Origin: Aeromonas tecta
GTDB lineage: Bacteria > Pseudomonadota > Gammaproteobacteria > Enterobacterales > Aeromonadaceae
NCBI RefSeq assembly: GCF_000820185.1
Contig: NZ_CDCA01000028.1
Coordinates: 1-64,000, forward strand
DNA: 64,000 nucleotides
Direction of reading: 5' to 3'
Shown here: piece after piece, positions 27,738 to 37,500 of the stretch
Layout: each line of letters begins with the position of its first letter
How positions within the stretch are numbered: position 1 is the first letter of the stretch
Translations under genes and position numbers: made by a program
Notes under the pieces: model-generated
The model's input: only the letters and a program-made list of their open reading frames with translations
Databases searched by the model: none
Told to the model about the DNA's origin: nothing

Positions 27738-29096
27738 TTAACGGATCACCAAATAGAGCGAGGAGTCGCCGCGCTGGATGTTCAGCGCCAGCACTTCCGG
27801 CTTATCTTTCAACGCCTTGGTCAGTTCCCCTAAGGAGTTGATGCGCAGGCGGTTGACCCCGATGATGATGTCGCCCTTCTGCAGGCCAGAGGCGGCGGCA
27901 GGGGAGCGCGGATCGATATCGGAGACTGCCACGCCGCTCACTGGCTCTGTGGTGGTGCTGAGCTTGGCTCCTTCCAGTGCCGGGTGCAGGGCGCTGGCGA
28001 GGATCTCGCTGTCATCGGCCTTCTTCAGAGTGACCTTGACGCTCTGCTCCTTGCCATCACGGATCAGGCCGAGTGCTACCTGCTTGTCGGCACCCATGGT
28101 CGCAATCTTGGCACGCAACTCACCAAACGAGCGGATGGGTTTGCCATCGATGCTGATGATGATGTCGCCCGCCTTGATCCCGGCCTTGTCGGCAGCGGAG
28201 TCAGGCATGACCTGGTTGACGAAGGCGCCATCCTTCTTGTTGTAGCCGAAGGACTTGGCGATATCGGTGGTCAGCTCGGTGCCGGTGATCCCCAACTGGC
28301 CACGGCGTACTTCACCGTATTTGACGATCTGATCGGACAGATCGCGCACCATGTTGGACGGAATGGCGAAGCCGATACCGATGTTGCCGCCGTTCGGACC
28401 CAGGATGGCGGTGTTGATGCCGATCAGCTCGCCGCGTAGGTTGAGCAGGGCACCACCGGAGTTACCCGAGTTGATGGCCGCGTCGGTCTGAATGAAGTTT
28501 TCCAGATTCTCGATGTTGAGACCGCTACGGCCCAGGGCACTGACGATGCCCGAGGTCACTGTCTGGCCTAGACCGAAGGGGTTGCCGATGGCCAGCGCGT
28601 AGTCACCGACCCGCAGGTCGTCTGAGTCAGCGAACTTGATCTGCACCAGGTCCTCGGCCTTGATCTGCAGCAGGGCGATATCGGACTGCTTGTCCTCACC
28701 AATCTTCTTGGCGGCGTATTCACGGCCGTCTTTCAGATTGACCTTGATCTCGTCCGCCTCGTGGACCACGTGGGCGTTGGTGATCACATAGCCTTTCTTC
28801 GCATCGATGATGACGCCGGAGCCCAGCGCCTGGAAGGGCTGCTCGCTCACTTGCTCGTCCGGCATATTGGGGCCGAAGAAGAAGCGGAATTGCTCCGGCA
28901 AGCGCTGGCGGGTGATCTTCTTGCCAGAGACGGAAATATTGACCACGGCAGGGGTGACCTGCTCGAGGACCGGGGCCAGGCTCGGCATCTCCTGGTTGTT
29001 CGCCAGCAAGGGCAGAGCAGCTTGCGCTGGCGCCGCAGACAGGGCGATACCGACACTGAGGGCTAATACACTGAATACAGAAAGAGATTTACGCAT
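27738..29096 (-). CDS. degQ: DegQ/DegP periplasmic serine protease
   Basis: 452 residues. Signal peptide MRKSLSVFSVLALSVGIALSAAPAQA, trypsin-like domain with H109 (TNAHVV), D139 (QSDIALL) and S213 (NSGNSGG), and two PDZ domains (about 275-355 and 375-445). Degrades and chaperones misfolded periplasmic proteins. Length and degS adjacency fit DegQ better than DegP. The start was placed at the signal peptide; an upstream in-frame ATG would precede it with 25 extra residues. Confidence 0.93.
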   Translation of the reverse strand: MRKSLSVFSVLALSVGIALSAAPAQAALPLLANNQEMPSLAPVLEQVTPAVVNISVSGKKITRQRLPEQFRFFFGPNMPDEQVSEQPFQALGSGVIIDAKKGYVITNAHVVHEADEIKVNLKDGREYAAKKIGEDKQSDIALLQIKAEDLVQIKFADSDDLRVGDYALAIGNPFGLGQTVTSGIVSALGRSGLNIENLENFIQTDAAINSGNSGGALLNLRGELIGINTAILGPNGGNIGIGFAIPSNMVRDLSDQIVKYGEVRRGQLGITGTELTTDIAKSFGYNKKDGAFVNQVMPDSAADKAGIKAGDIIISIDGKPIRSFGELRAKIATMGADKQVALGLIRDGKEQSVKVTLKKADDSEILASALHPALEGAKLSTTTEPVSGVAVSDIDPRSPAAASGLQKGDIIIGVNRLRINSLGELTKALKDKPEVLALNIQRGDSSLYLVIR

Positions 29097-29177
29097 ATGA
29101 GAAACAGCTCCCAGAAAAAGTTGCAATGCAATCGTCAAGGTCTGACCACGATAAGGCGTAATAAGTTCCACTAGGGA

Positions 29178-29558
29178 CTAGCTGGATTGTTTGAGCAGAC
29201 CGGACGCACCCGCATAGTCGCGCGGCGGCAGACCCGGTTCCTCGTTGGCAGACTCATCTTTCCCTTCTTCAACCTGGGCTTCGCGGAACAGCGGTTCCTG
29301 AACCTTGGCCAGGAATTTGCTCTGCTCGGCCATGTGGCGATAGAGGGTCTGGTATTGCTCGGCCAGTTGTTCCATCAGCGCGGCGCTGTCGGCAAAGTGG
29401 GTATTGATCTGGCCCTGATAGCTTTCCAGTTCCTTGTGGGCCTTTTTCAGCTCCTGTTCCAGGCGTCCGGCATCCCGGCTGCGAACCGTGAAACGACCGA
29501 CCAGAACGCCGATGATCAGAGCGGCTACCGCCAGCAGGATCCCGTTTAACAGAGTCAT
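29178..29558 (-). CDS. zapG: ZapG (YhcB), DUF1043 division-associated membrane protein
   Basis: 126 residues: N-terminal membrane helix (about 4-22, LNGILLAVAALIIGVLVGRF) followed by a long coiled coil (about 30-85) and a disordered tail. YhcB/ZapG links cell division and envelope synthesis in Gammaproteobacteria. Divergent from zapE, a typical arrangement beside degQ. Confidence 0.92.
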   Translation of the reverse strand: MTLLNGILLAVAALIIGVLVGRFTVRSRDAGRLEQELKKAHKELESYQGQINTHFADSAALMEQLAEQYQTLYRHMAEQSKFLAKVQEPLFREAQVEEGKDESANEEPGLPPRDYAGASGLLKQSS

Positions 29559-29698
29559 AGATGCTCCTTGTTACAGCTAAATCGATGAGTGTTGAGACGG
29601 CCAGATTGACCGCTATGCCTCGTGGGCACTATACCGTGCGCCCCGAGAGCGTGATACTATTTTGTCCTTCATTCAGGGACTTGGAGACGGTTGACAGG

Positions 29699-30793
29699 AT
29701 GACCCCGCAGCAAAAATATCAGCAGGATTTGCAGCGCCCCGGCTTTGTGGCCGACCCGGCTCAGGCGATGGCCGTGACCCACCTGGAACGACTCTATCAG
29801 GATTTGTGCGCCAACCCGACTCCGACCAGATCCCGTGGCCTGCTTGGCTGGCTGCAAAAGCCCAAGCAGCCAACCCCTGTCCTTGGACTCTATATGTGGG
29901 GCGGAGTGGGCAGAGGCAAGACCTGGCTGATGGATACTTTTTTCGAGAGCCTGCCGGGGGCGCGTAAATTACGCATTCATTTCCACCGCTTCATGCACCG
30001 GGTTCACGCCGAACTCAATGGGTTGAGCGGTCAGGAAGATCCCCTCAAACTCATCGCCAGCAAGCTTGCCGCCGAGACGGATGTCATCTGTTTCGATGAG
30101 TTTTTCGTCTCCGACATCACTGATGCCATGCTGCTGGGCACCCTGTTCCAGGCCTTGTTCGGCCACGGCGTGGTGCTGGTGGCCACCTCCAACATCCCGC
30201 CACAGGATCTTTATCGCAATGGGCTGCAACGAGCGCGTTTTCTCCCTGCCATCGCGCTGATCGAGCGTCATTGTGAGGTACTTAACGTGGATGGCGGCGT
30301 CGATTATCGGCTGCGCACCCTGGAGCAGGCGGAGATTTATCACTTCCCGCTGGATCAACAGGCAAAATCTAACCTAGATCGCTATTTCGGGCAATTGACC
30401 GGTCTGACGCAGGCCAGCGCCACCATGCTGGAGGTCAATCATCGCCAGCTCGGCGTGCTGGGGATGGGGGAAGGGGTGCTTTATATGGAGTTCGAACAAC
30501 TCTGTTGTACTCCGCGCTCACAGAGCGATTACATCGAGCTGGCCCGGGAGTTCCATACCGTGCTGCTGGCCAATGTTCAGCCAATGGGCACGGGCACAGA
30601 TGACGCTGCCCGCCGCTTCATCGCCATGGTGGATGAGTTCTACGAGCGGCATGTCAAACTCATCCTGTCGGCGGCGGTTCCCATGCAGGCGCTCTATGGT
30701 GATGGCCTGCTGAATTTCGAGTTCAAGCGTTGTCTTTCGCGGCTTCAGGAAATGCAATCGCACGAATACCTTGCCAGAGTGCACCTTCCTTAG
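29699..30793 (+). CDS. zapE: ZapE, cell division AAA+ ATPase
   Basis: 364-residue AFG1-like ATPase. Walker A GGVGRGKT at 68-75, Walker B VICFDEFFVSD. Associates with FtsZ at the late division stage in E. coli. The ATG giving MTPQQKYQQD matches the family start; longer in-frame versions add 46 unsupported residues. Divergent from zapG and upstream of rplM. Confidence 0.93.
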   Translation: MTPQQKYQQDLQRPGFVADPAQAMAVTHLERLYQDLCANPTPTRSRGLLGWLQKPKQPTPVLGLYMWGGVGRGKTWLMDTFFESLPGARKLRIHFHRFMHRVHAELNGLSGQEDPLKLIASKLAAETDVICFDEFFVSDITDAMLLGTLFQALFGHGVVLVATSNIPPQDLYRNGLQRARFLPAIALIERHCEVLNVDGGVDYRLRTLEQAEIYHFPLDQQAKSNLDRYFGQLTGLTQASATMLEVNHRQLGVLGMGEGVLYMEFEQLCCTPRSQSDYIELAREFHTVLLANVQPMGTGTDDAARRFIAMVDEFYERHVKLILSAAVPMQALYGDGLLNFEFKRCLSRLQEMQSHEYLARVHLP

Positions 30794-30906
30794 TCACAAT
30801 ACCCGAGCCTGCCAGTCGGATGGGCATCTGCGGCAGGTAGGGCCGGGCGACATTTGCTAGCTTCATGGCAGTGAAATTAGCAGGTGATATTTAAGGCAAC
30901 TTCACT

Positions 30907-30922
30907 TATAATCGCCCGGCCC
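30907..30922 (+). promoter_or_regulatory. -10 element and GC-rich discriminator of rplM-rpsI
   Basis: Perfect TATAAT (30907-30912) followed at once by CGCCCGGCCC, a GC-rich discriminator typical of stringently controlled ribosomal promoters. No good -35 seen. It leaves a leader of about 140 bases before rplM, where L13 is known to act as repressor in E. coli. Confidence 0.6.
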
Positions 30923-31060
30923 ACGTTACAGCTGTCGATAAGACAGCAACACTTTAAGCTTTACTTGTATTCGAAGGGGTACAGGTAGGCCATCGTTTGT
31001 TGTTTGTGGGAGAGCCCCCATAAGCAATTGGGTCTGTAACAGGTAATTGGGTTTAACTTA

Positions 31061-31489
31061 ATGAAAACTTTCGTTGCCAAGCCAGAAACCGTAAAACGTG
31101 ACTGGTACATTGTGGACGCAGAAGGTAAAACTCTGGGTCGTATCGCAACCGAGATCGCTGCTCGTCTGCGTGGTAAGCACAAAGCTGAGTACACTCCGCA
31201 CGTTGACACCGGTGATTACATCATCGTTGTAAACGCTGAGAAGGTACACGTTACCGGTAAGAAATTTACCGATAAAATCTACCATTCTCACTCCGGTTTC
31301 CCGGGTGGTATCAAGTCAATCAGCTTCGACAAGCTGATTCAGCGTAAACCGGAAATGGTTATCGAAGCTGCTATCAAAGGCATGCTGCCGAAGGGCCCAC
31401 TGGGCCGTGCCATGTTCCGTAAACTGAAAGTTTACGCAGGCGCCGAGCACGCTCATGCTGCTCAGCAACCTCAAGTACTGGATATCTAA
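31061..31489 (+). CDS. rplM: Ribosomal protein L13
   Basis: 142 residues, exact family length. [20 protein letters not shown] start and [10 protein letters not shown] motif are hallmarks. Component of the 50S subunit; codon use is strongly biased toward common codons. Fifteen bases before rpsI. Confidence 0.98.
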   Translation: MKTFVAKPETVKRDWYIVDAEGKTLGRIATEIAARLRGKHKAEYTPHVDTGDYIIVVNAEKVHVTGKKFTDKIYHSHSGFPGGIKSISFDKLIQRKPEMVIEAAIKGMLPKGPLGRAMFRKLKVYAGAEHAHAAQQPQVLDI

Positions 31490-31504
31490 TCGGGAACTGG
31501 CAAC

Positions 31505-31897
31505 ATGGCAGAAAATCAATACTACGGTACCGGCCGTCGCAAAAGCTCCACTGCTCGCGTCTTTATCAAAGCGGGTAGCGGCAAAATCATCATCAACCAG
31601 CGCTCCCTGGAGCAGTACTTTGGCCGTCCGACTGCCCGCATGGTAGTTCGTCAGCCGCTGGAACTGGTTGAAATGACTGAGAAACTGGATCTGTACATCA
31701 CCGTTAACGGTGGCGGCATTTCTGGTCAAGCTGGTGCGATCCGCCACGGTATCACTCGTGCTCTGATGCAGTACGATGAAACCCTGCGCGGCGAACTGCG
31801 TAAAGCAGGCTTTGTTACTCGTGATGCCCGTAAGGTTGAGCGTAAGAAAGTCGGTCTGCACAAAGCTCGTAAGCGTCCGCAGTACTCCAAGCGTTAA
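31505..31897 (+). CDS. rpsI: Ribosomal protein S9
   Basis: 130 residues. [15 protein letters not shown] start and the conserved C-terminal [17 protein letters not shown] tail that reaches the P-site tRNA. Cotranscribed with rplM. Confidence 0.98.
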   Translation: MAENQYYGTGRRKSSTARVFIKAGSGKIIINQRSLEQYFGRPTARMVVRQPLELVEMTEKLDLYITVNGGGISGQAGAIRHGITRALMQYDETLRGELRKAGFVTRDARKVERKKVGLHKARKRPQYSKR

Positions 31898-31928
31898 TTC
31901 GCTTTTGGTACGCACTCTCGCGAGTGTC

Positions 31929-31961
31929 AAAAAAGCCTGGCAACTGCCAGGCTTTTTTTAT
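31929..31961 (+). terminator. Terminator of rplM-rpsI
   Basis: AAAAAAGCCTGGCA / TGCCAGGCTTTTTTT hairpin about 32 bases after rpsI, with a seven-base T-run. Confidence 0.92.
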
Positions 31962-32049
31962 TGGTAATATTCCTTACGCCAATGCTAACCATACGTCACA
32001 AAAGACAAAAATTTGTGTATTTATTGTTTTTACCCATCGCTTCTCTTTC

Positions 32050-32078
32050 TTGTCAAATTGTTATCTTTTCTTTAAAAT
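32050..32078 (+). promoter_or_regulatory. Candidate sigma-70 promoter of petABC
   Basis: TTGTCA (32050-32055), 17-base spacer and TAAAAT (32073-32078) in an AT-rich stretch about 115 bases before petA. Confidence 0.65.
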
Positions 32079-32191
32079 TTCCATGGTCTTTCTGTGTCAA
32101 TTGCCATACGGCTTCCGTTGCAGTTGTCATCGGGAGAAGGGGAACGGGGACACTATAAGAATGAGCAGAGTCCACATGGGAGAGTTTTTGG

Positions 32192-32782
32192 ATGAGCAAT
32201 GCGCCAGTTGATACCGGTCGCCGCAGATTTCTTACCTGGTCAACGGTTGCCGTTGGGGGAGTAGGAGCTGCTTTTACCGCAGTGCCGTTTATAAAGTCAT
32301 GGAACCCGAGTGCCAAAGCCAAAGCGGCTGGGGCTCCGGTCGAAGTGGATATCAGCAAGTTGGAACCGGGTCAGTTGATTCGTGTCGAGTGGCGCGGCAA
32401 GCCGGTCTGGGTGGTGAAACGCACCAAGCAGACGCTAGATGCCCTGGCCACGCACGATGACAAGCTGCGCGATCCTGCCTCCGACGAGCCGCAACAACCG
32501 GACTACGCCCACAACGGCTACAGATCCATCAAGCCGGAGATCTTCGTCGCCGTTGGTATCTGTACTCATCTGGGTTGCTCTCCTTCATACCTGCCGGACA
32601 GCTTCGGCGAGCAGGTACAGGGGGTCGCCTCCGGCTTCTTCTGCCCGTGCCATGGCTCCAAGTTCGACATGGCTGGCCGAGTATTCCAGGGGGTGCCTGC
32701 ACCGCTAAACCTGGTCATTCCGCCCTATCAATTTCTTAGCGACACCACCATCTTGGTCGGTGCCGATGGCAAGGAGGCCTGA
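32192..32782 (+). CDS. petA: PetA, Rieske iron-sulfur subunit of cytochrome bc1
   Basis: 196 residues. N-terminal twin-arginine signal (GRRRFLTW) with uncleaved membrane helix, then the Rieske fold with CTHLGC (C124, H126, C129) and CPCHG (C151, C153, H154) binding the 2Fe-2S cluster and the disulfide. Transfers electrons from ubiquinol to cytochrome c1. First gene of petABC. Confidence 0.97.
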   Translation: MSNAPVDTGRRRFLTWSTVAVGGVGAAFTAVPFIKSWNPSAKAKAAGAPVEVDISKLEPGQLIRVEWRGKPVWVVKRTKQTLDALATHDDKLRDPASDEPQQPDYAHNGYRSIKPEIFVAVGICTHLGCSPSYLPDSFGEQVQGVASGFFCPCHGSKFDMAGRVFQGVPAPLNLVIPPYQFLSDTTILVGADGKEA

Positions 32783-32784
32783 TC

Positions 32785-34002
32785 ATGTTTGCCAAACTCA
32801 TGGGCTGGATTGATGATCGTTTCCCGCTCACGGCCATGTACAACGACCACATGGCCAAGTACCCGGCCCCCAAGAACCTGAACTTCTGGTACTTCTTCGG
32901 CTCCCTCGCCATGTTGGTGCTGGTTAACCAGATCATCACCGGTATCTGGCTGACCATGAACTACAACCCGTCGGCAGAGGGCGCCTTTGCCTCCGTGGAA
33001 TACATCATGCGGGATGTGGATTACGGCTGGCTGCTGCGCTACATGCACTCCACTGGTGCCTCCGCCTTCTTCGTGGTGGTCTATCTGCACATGTTCCGCG
33101 GCATGATCTACGGCTCTTACCAGAAGCCGCGTGAGCTGCTGTGGATCTTCGGCATGCTGATCTTCCTGGTGTTGATGGCGGAAGCCTTCATGGGCTACCT
33201 GCTGCCCTGGGGGCAGATGTCCTTCTGGGGTGCTCAGGTCATCATCTCGCTGTTTGGTGCCATCCCGGTCATCGGTGACGATCTGACCCTGTGGATCCGG
33301 GGCGACTACGTCATCTCGGGCGCGACCCTGAACCGCTTCTTCGCGCTGCATGTCATCGCGCTGCCGCTGGTGCTGGTGATGCTGGTCGCCATGCACATCC
33401 TGGCGTTGCACGAGGTGGGTTCCAACAACCCGGACGGCATCGATATCAAGAAGCACAAGGACGAGAAAGGCTGGCCGCTGGATGCGGTGGCGTTCCACCC
33501 TTACTTCACCGTCAAGGACATGATCGGGGTCGCGGGCTTCCTGTTCCTGTTCTGCGCCATCATCTTCTTCAAGCCGGACATGTGGGGTTACTTCCTCGAG
33601 AAGCCGAACTTTGAAGTGGCGAACGGTCTGAAGACCCCGGAGCACATAGCCCCAGTCTGGTACTTCACCCCCTTCTACGCCATCTTGCGGGCGGTACCGG
33701 ACAAGCTGCTGGGGGTCATCATGATGGGCCTCTCCATCGTGGTGCTGTTCCTGTTGCCCTGGCTGGATCGCTGCAAGGTACGCTCAGTGCGCTATCGCAG
33801 CACCCTACACAAGCTGAACATCGCCCAGTTCGTGGTCTGCTTCGTCATTCTGGGCGTGCTGGGTGTGTTGCCTTCGACCCCGACGCTGACGCTGATCGCA
33901 CAGATCTGTTCACTGGGCTATTTCGGGTTCTTCGTCCTGTTGTTCTTCTACAGCAAGAATGAAAATACCAAGCCGCTGCCGGAGAGGGTGACATTCAAAT
34001 GA
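32785..34002 (+). CDS. petB: PetB, cytochrome b of the bc1 complex
   Basis: 405 residues with about eight membrane helices. Likely heme ligands H88/H102 and H189/H204 on helices B and D; the Qo-site PEWY-like motif is seen as PVWYF after TPEHIA. Two bases after petA and overlapping petC by four. Confidence 0.97.
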   Translation: MFAKLMGWIDDRFPLTAMYNDHMAKYPAPKNLNFWYFFGSLAMLVLVNQIITGIWLTMNYNPSAEGAFASVEYIMRDVDYGWLLRYMHSTGASAFFVVVYLHMFRGMIYGSYQKPRELLWIFGMLIFLVLMAEAFMGYLLPWGQMSFWGAQVIISLFGAIPVIGDDLTLWIRGDYVISGATLNRFFALHVIALPLVLVMLVAMHILALHEVGSNNPDGIDIKKHKDEKGWPLDAVAFHPYFTVKDMIGVAGFLFLFCAIIFFKPDMWGYFLEKPNFEVANGLKTPEHIAPVWYFTPFYAILRAVPDKLLGVIMMGLSIVVLFLLPWLDRCKVRSVRYRSTLHKLNIAQFVVCFVILGVLGVLPSTPTLTLIAQICSLGYFGFFVLLFFYSKNENTKPLPERVTFK

Positions 34003-34733
34003 AAAGAATAATTTTTGCGATGCTTGCCTTGTTGCCCAGCCTGGCGCTGGCGTCTGGCAGCGGCTTCCCGCTCGACAAGGCTAACTATGACCTGAATGAC
34101 AAGGTCTCCTTGCAGCGTGGCGCGACCACCTTCATGAACTACTGCGCCGGTTGCCATTCCACCCAGTATCAGCGCTATAACCGGGTGGCTGCCGACATCG
34201 GTATCCCGGAAGATCTGATGCGGGAGAACCTGGTCTTCACCGGCGCCAAGATAGGCGACCTGATGAAGAGTGCCATGTCCGAGAAGGATGCGGCGCGCTG
34301 GTTCGGCGCGCCGCCGCCGGACCTGACCCTGGTGGCGCGGGTGCGTGGCGCGGACTGGATCTACACCTATCTGCGCTCGTTCTACGTGGATGAGACCCGC
34401 CCGTTCGGGGTGAACAATGCGGTGTTCCCGTCCGTGGGCATGCCCCATGTACTGGAGCCATTGCAGGGGACACCCCGCGCCGAACTTGGCACTCATGAGG
34501 TCGATGGGCAGTCAGTTCAGCGCGTCGTTGGCATCAAATCTGACGGCAACGGTGAAATGAATAACGAAGAGTATGATCAGACGGTACTGGATCTGGTAAA
34601 CTTCTTGGTCTACTCGGCTGAGCCGGTACAGCAGGAGCGCGAACGCATGGGCTTCTGGGTGCTTGGTTTCATCGTTATCTTCTTCATCTTCACTGTGCTG
34701 TTGAAGAAGGAATTCTGGCGCGACGTTCACTAA
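33999..34733 (+). CDS. petC: PetC, cytochrome c1 of the bc1 complex
   Basis: 244 residues. Signal peptide MKRIIFAMLALLPSLALASG, heme motif CAGCH (C49, C52, H53), C-terminal membrane anchor (about 218-236). Passes electrons to soluble or membrane cytochrome c. Overlaps petB, indicating coupling. Confidence 0.97.
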   Translation: MKRIIFAMLALLPSLALASGSGFPLDKANYDLNDKVSLQRGATTFMNYCAGCHSTQYQRYNRVAADIGIPEDLMRENLVFTGAKIGDLMKSAMSEKDAARWFGAPPPDLTLVARVRGADWIYTYLRSFYVDETRPFGVNNAVFPSVGMPHVLEPLQGTPRAELGTHEVDGQSVQRVVGIKSDGNGEMNNEEYDQTVLDLVNFLVYSAEPVQQERERMGFWVLGFIVIFFIFTVLLKKEFWRDVH

Positions 34734-34759
34734 GCGACCGGATCCGGGTAATATGACGC

Positions 34760-34800
34760 ACGGCAATGAGGATAGAAATGCTTCATTGCCGTTTCTGCTT
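34760..34800 (+). terminator. Terminator after petABC
   Basis: ACGGCAATGA (34760-34769) pairs with TCATTGCCGT (34782-34791), followed by TTCTGCTTTTT. It sits between petC and sspA and may only partly separate the two transcripts. Confidence 0.75.
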
Positions 34801-34820
34801 TTTAATGACGGGAGGGTTCA

Positions 34821-35450
34821 ATGGCTGTAGCTGCCAATAAGCGTTCGGTAATGACGCTGTTTTCCGGTGCCAACGATATGTTCAGCCATCAGGTGCGCAT
34901 TGTCCTGGCGGAGAAGGGTGTTAGCGTGGATATCTGCCAGGTTGACCCGAGCAACCTGCCGGATGAGCTGGCCGAGCTGAACCCGTACAACACTGTACCG
35001 ACCCTGGTCGATCGTGAGCTGGCCTTGTACACCTCGCGCATCATCATGGAATACTTGGACGAGCGCTTCCCGCACCCGCCGTTGATGCCGGTCTATCCAG
35101 TGGCCCGTGGCAACAGCCGTCTGATGATGCATCGCATCGAGCTGGACTGGTATTCGCTGTCCGACAAGATCATGGCGGGTACCGATGTCGATGCGGCCCG
35201 TAACGAGCTGCGTGACAACCTGCTGGCCATAGCGCCTATCTTCGGCGAAATGCCTTACTTCATGAGTGAAGAGTTCGGTCTGGTCGACTGCTACATGGCC
35301 CCGCTGCTGTGGCGTCTGCCGAGCCTTGGCATCGACTTCACCGGTCGTGGCGCCAAAGAGCTGAAGGCTTACATGATCCGTCTGTTCGAGCGTGAATCCT
35401 TCCAGGCTTCCCTGACCGAGGCCGAGCGCGAGATCCGTGCCGGCGTATGA
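34821..35450 (+). CDS. sspA: SspA, stringent starvation protein A
   Basis: 209 residues, GST-like fold without a catalytic cysteine/serine. RNA-polymerase-associated regulator in stationary phase and virulence gene control. The segment PYNTVPTLVDRELALY is typical. Operon with sspB, whose start overlaps its stop by four bases. Confidence 0.95.
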   Translation: MAVAANKRSVMTLFSGANDMFSHQVRIVLAEKGVSVDICQVDPSNLPDELAELNPYNTVPTLVDRELALYTSRIIMEYLDERFPHPPLMPVYPVARGNSRLMMHRIELDWYSLSDKIMAGTDVDAARNELRDNLLAIAPIFGEMPYFMSEEFGLVDCYMAPLLWRLPSLGIDFTGRGAKELKAYMIRLFERESFQASLTEAEREIRAGV

Positions 35451-35872
35451 GTATGGAACCGACCATGACACCCAGTCGCCCGTATCTGTTGCGGGCGTTC
35501 TTTGACTGGCTGCTGGATAACGAGTTGACTCCGCATCTGGTGGTCAACGTCAATATCCCCCACGTGATGGTACCGATGCAGTTTGTACAGGACGGCCAGA
35601 TCGTCCTGAACATAGCGCCACGGGCCGTGGGGCAGTTCCACATGGACAATGAGGCTGTCAGCTTCAGCGCCCGCTTCGGCGGCGTGTCCCAGCAGGTCTA
35701 TATCCCCATGGCGGCCATCCTGGCCATCCATGCCCGGGAGAACGGGGTAGGCACCCTGTTTCCGCCGGAGCCGGGCTATGATCTCTGGCTGGAGCAGGCC
35801 GAGGCACCCGCAGAGCCTGAGCCGGAACCACCGCGCCCAAGCGGACGTCCGACGCTGAAAGTCATTAAATAA
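35447..35872 (+). CDS. sspB: SspB, ClpXP adaptor for ssrA-tagged proteins
   Basis: 141 residues. N-terminal tag-binding domain (RPYLLRAFFDWLLDNELTPHLVV) and C-terminal acidic linker ending in the ClpX-binding RPTLKVIK module. Delivers ssrA-tagged substrates to ClpXP. Starts at 35447, 35453 or 35465 are all possible; the first overlaps sspA by ATGA. Confidence 0.95.
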   Translation: MSMEPTMTPSRPYLLRAFFDWLLDNELTPHLVVNVNIPHVMVPMQFVQDGQIVLNIAPRAVGQFHMDNEAVSFSARFGGVSQQVYIPMAAILAIHARENGVGTLFPPEPGYDLWLEQAEAPAEPEPEPPRPSGRPTLKVIK

Positions 35873-35900
35873 AAAACGCAGCCAACTGGCTGCGTTTTTT
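35871..35900. terminator. Bidirectional terminator between sspB and dolP
   Basis: AAAAAACGCAGCCA / TGGCTGCGTTTTTT hairpin between convergent genes. Confidence 0.92.
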
Positions 35901-35921
35901 ATTGTGCAATGTTACCCAAAA

Positions 35922-36500
35922 TCAGTTCTGGGCAAACTCGAACGCCTTGATGACCTGCTTCACGCCGCTGACGTGGCGGGCGATCTCGACCGCCTGATCC
36001 CCTTCCTGGCGGGTCACCAGACCAATCAGGAACACCTCGCTGTTTTCGGTCACGACCTTGACCTTGGCGCTGTCAAAGTTCTTGGCCGCCAGCATGTCGG
36101 CGCGCACCTTGGAGGTGATCCAGGAGTCATTGCTGCGTACCCCTATGCTGACCGGCTTGCCGAGGCGCAGCTCGTTGTAGACATGGCGCACCCCTTCAAT
36201 ACGACCCACTATCTTGCCCGCTTCCTGCTTGTAGGCGTCAGAAGGTGTCTGACCGACCAGCAGCACCCGGCCGTTGTTGCTGTAGACGCTGATCTTGCTG
36301 GCGGCATTCAGCTGCTTGCTGTCGGCCAGCAGGTTAGCGGCTTTCAGCTCGATGGTCTGATCGTCCCACTGGGCACCCAGAGTGCGACGATCGCCGGTCG
36401 CCTTGGCGGTCCCTGCCGCGCCACCCACTACCACGGCGGCGCAGCCTTGCAGCAGCAGGGAGCCGGCCAGCAGGCCAAGTACGAGAATATTCTTGTTCAT
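35922..36500 (-). CDS. dolP: DolP (YraP), dual-BON-domain outer-membrane lipoprotein
   Basis: 192 residues. Lipobox LLQGC with lipidated C20 after MNKNILVLGLLAGSLLLQG, and two BON domains (about 50-115 and 130-190). Binds anionic phospholipid at division sites and supports outer-membrane integrity and BAM function; a sigma-E target in E. coli. Start placed at the lipoprotein signal. Gene order lpoA-yraN-diaA-dolP is conserved with E. coli. Confidence 0.95.
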   Translation of the reverse strand: MNKNILVLGLLAGSLLLQGCAAVVVGGAAGTAKATGDRRTLGAQWDDQTIELKAANLLADSKQLNAASKISVYSNNGRVLLVGQTPSDAYKQEAGKIVGRIEGVRHVYNELRLGKPVSIGVRSNDSWITSKVRADMLAAKNFDSAKVKVVTENSEVFLIGLVTRQEGDQAVEIARHVSGVKQVIKAFEFAQN

Positions 36501-36504
36501 GGTT

Positions 36505-37095
36505 TCAGTCTTCCTGTTGCGGGAAAAGAGTCTGATCGATGAGATCACAGAGGCAGTGCAGGGTCAACAGGTTCACTTCCAGAATGCGAGGACGACGGGC
36601 GGATGGCACCCGGATCTCGACATCGTTGGGTCCAAGCAAACCGGCGATCTCGCCGCCGTCGCCACCACCGAGCACTATGATGGTCATGTCGCGAGACAGG
36701 GCGGCCTCGGCGGCCTTGATCAGGCTGCGGCTGTTACCCGTGGTGGTGATGACCACCAGGATGTCGCCGGGCTGGCCCAGGGCGCGGATCTGTTTGGCAT
36801 AGACTTCTTCGAAGCCATGATCGGTGGCGATGGCACTGATGGTCGCCATGTCGGGGGTCAGCGCCATGCCGGGCAGGGAGGGGCGCTCGGTTTCGTAGCA
36901 GTTCACCAGTTCGGAGATGAACAGTTGAGCCAGCGCCGCGGAAGGGCCATTACCGCATGCCATCACCTTGTGGCCATTGAGCAGGCAGATGGTCAACATC
37001 TGGGCCGCAGTATGGATGGCATCCGGCAGCGCCTCGGCGGCGGCTATCTTGGTCTGGATGCTTTCGGTGTAATTCTCTTTGATGGGATCAGTCAT
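36505..37095 (-). CDS. diaA: DiaA, DnaA-initiator-associating protein
   Basis: 196-residue single SIS domain ([26 protein letters not shown]). Promotes DnaA assembly at oriC. Close relative of GmhA, but the lpoA-yraN-diaA-dolP context supports DiaA. Four bases before dolP. Confidence 0.92.
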   Translation of the reverse strand: MTDPIKENYTESIQTKIAAAEALPDAIHTAAQMLTICLLNGHKVMACGNGPSAALAQLFISELVNCYETERPSLPGMALTPDMATISAIATDHGFEEVYAKQIRALGQPGDILVVITTTGNSRSLIKAAEAALSRDMTIIVLGGGDGGEIAGLLGPNDVEIRVPSARRPRILEVNLLTLHCLCDLIDQTLFPQQED

Positions 37096-37104
37096 GGGGT
37101 CCTC

Positions 37105-37500
37105 TTAAAATGCGTTCTGGATCCAGTCTGGCTGGTCGCCCTCGAACGCGATCACATCGAATCGGCAGGCCTGGCTGGCCTCGTTGATGGCATGTTGCTT
37201 GAAATAGTGGCGCGCGGCCAGCACGATCTTGTGCTGTTTGCGCCGGGTGACCGAACTGGCGGCCCCGCCATGGCTGGCGTGAGCACGATATCTGACCTCG
37301 ACAAACACCAGGGTCTCCCCCTGGCGCATGACCAGATCTATTTCACCACCCCGGCAGCGGTAGTTGCGGGTCACGGGTTGCAGGCCCCTGGCCTGCAACC
37401 AACGTTCCGCTACTTGCTCAAAGTGCTGTCCCTTGCTCGTCGCTGCCGACGGCAACAGGTTCAACCACTGCTGGTGCAGTTGTGCCAGTAGCCTCTTCAT
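37105..37500 (-). CDS. yraN: YraN, UPF0102 nuclease-fold protein
   Basis: 131 residues with a Holliday-junction-resolvase-like fold: ARGLQPVTRNYRCRGGEIDLVM and FVEVRYRAH contain the E...D...ExK-like residues (the usual lysine of EVK is arginine here). Function not established. The ATG inside the lpoA 3' end gives MKRLLAQLHQ; overlap 83 bases. Confidence 0.88.
   Translation of the reverse strand: MKRLLAQLHQQWLNLLPSAATSKGQHFEQVAERWLQARGLQPVTRNYRCRGGEIDLVMRQGETLVFVEVRYRAHASHGGAASSVTRRKQHKIVLAARHYFKQHAINEASQACRFDVIAFEGDQPDWIQNAF

Noticed and set aside
30808-30837. CCTGCC/GGCAGG pairing after zapE considered as a terminator
   Set aside because: Only 6 bp with an 18-base loop and no T-run.
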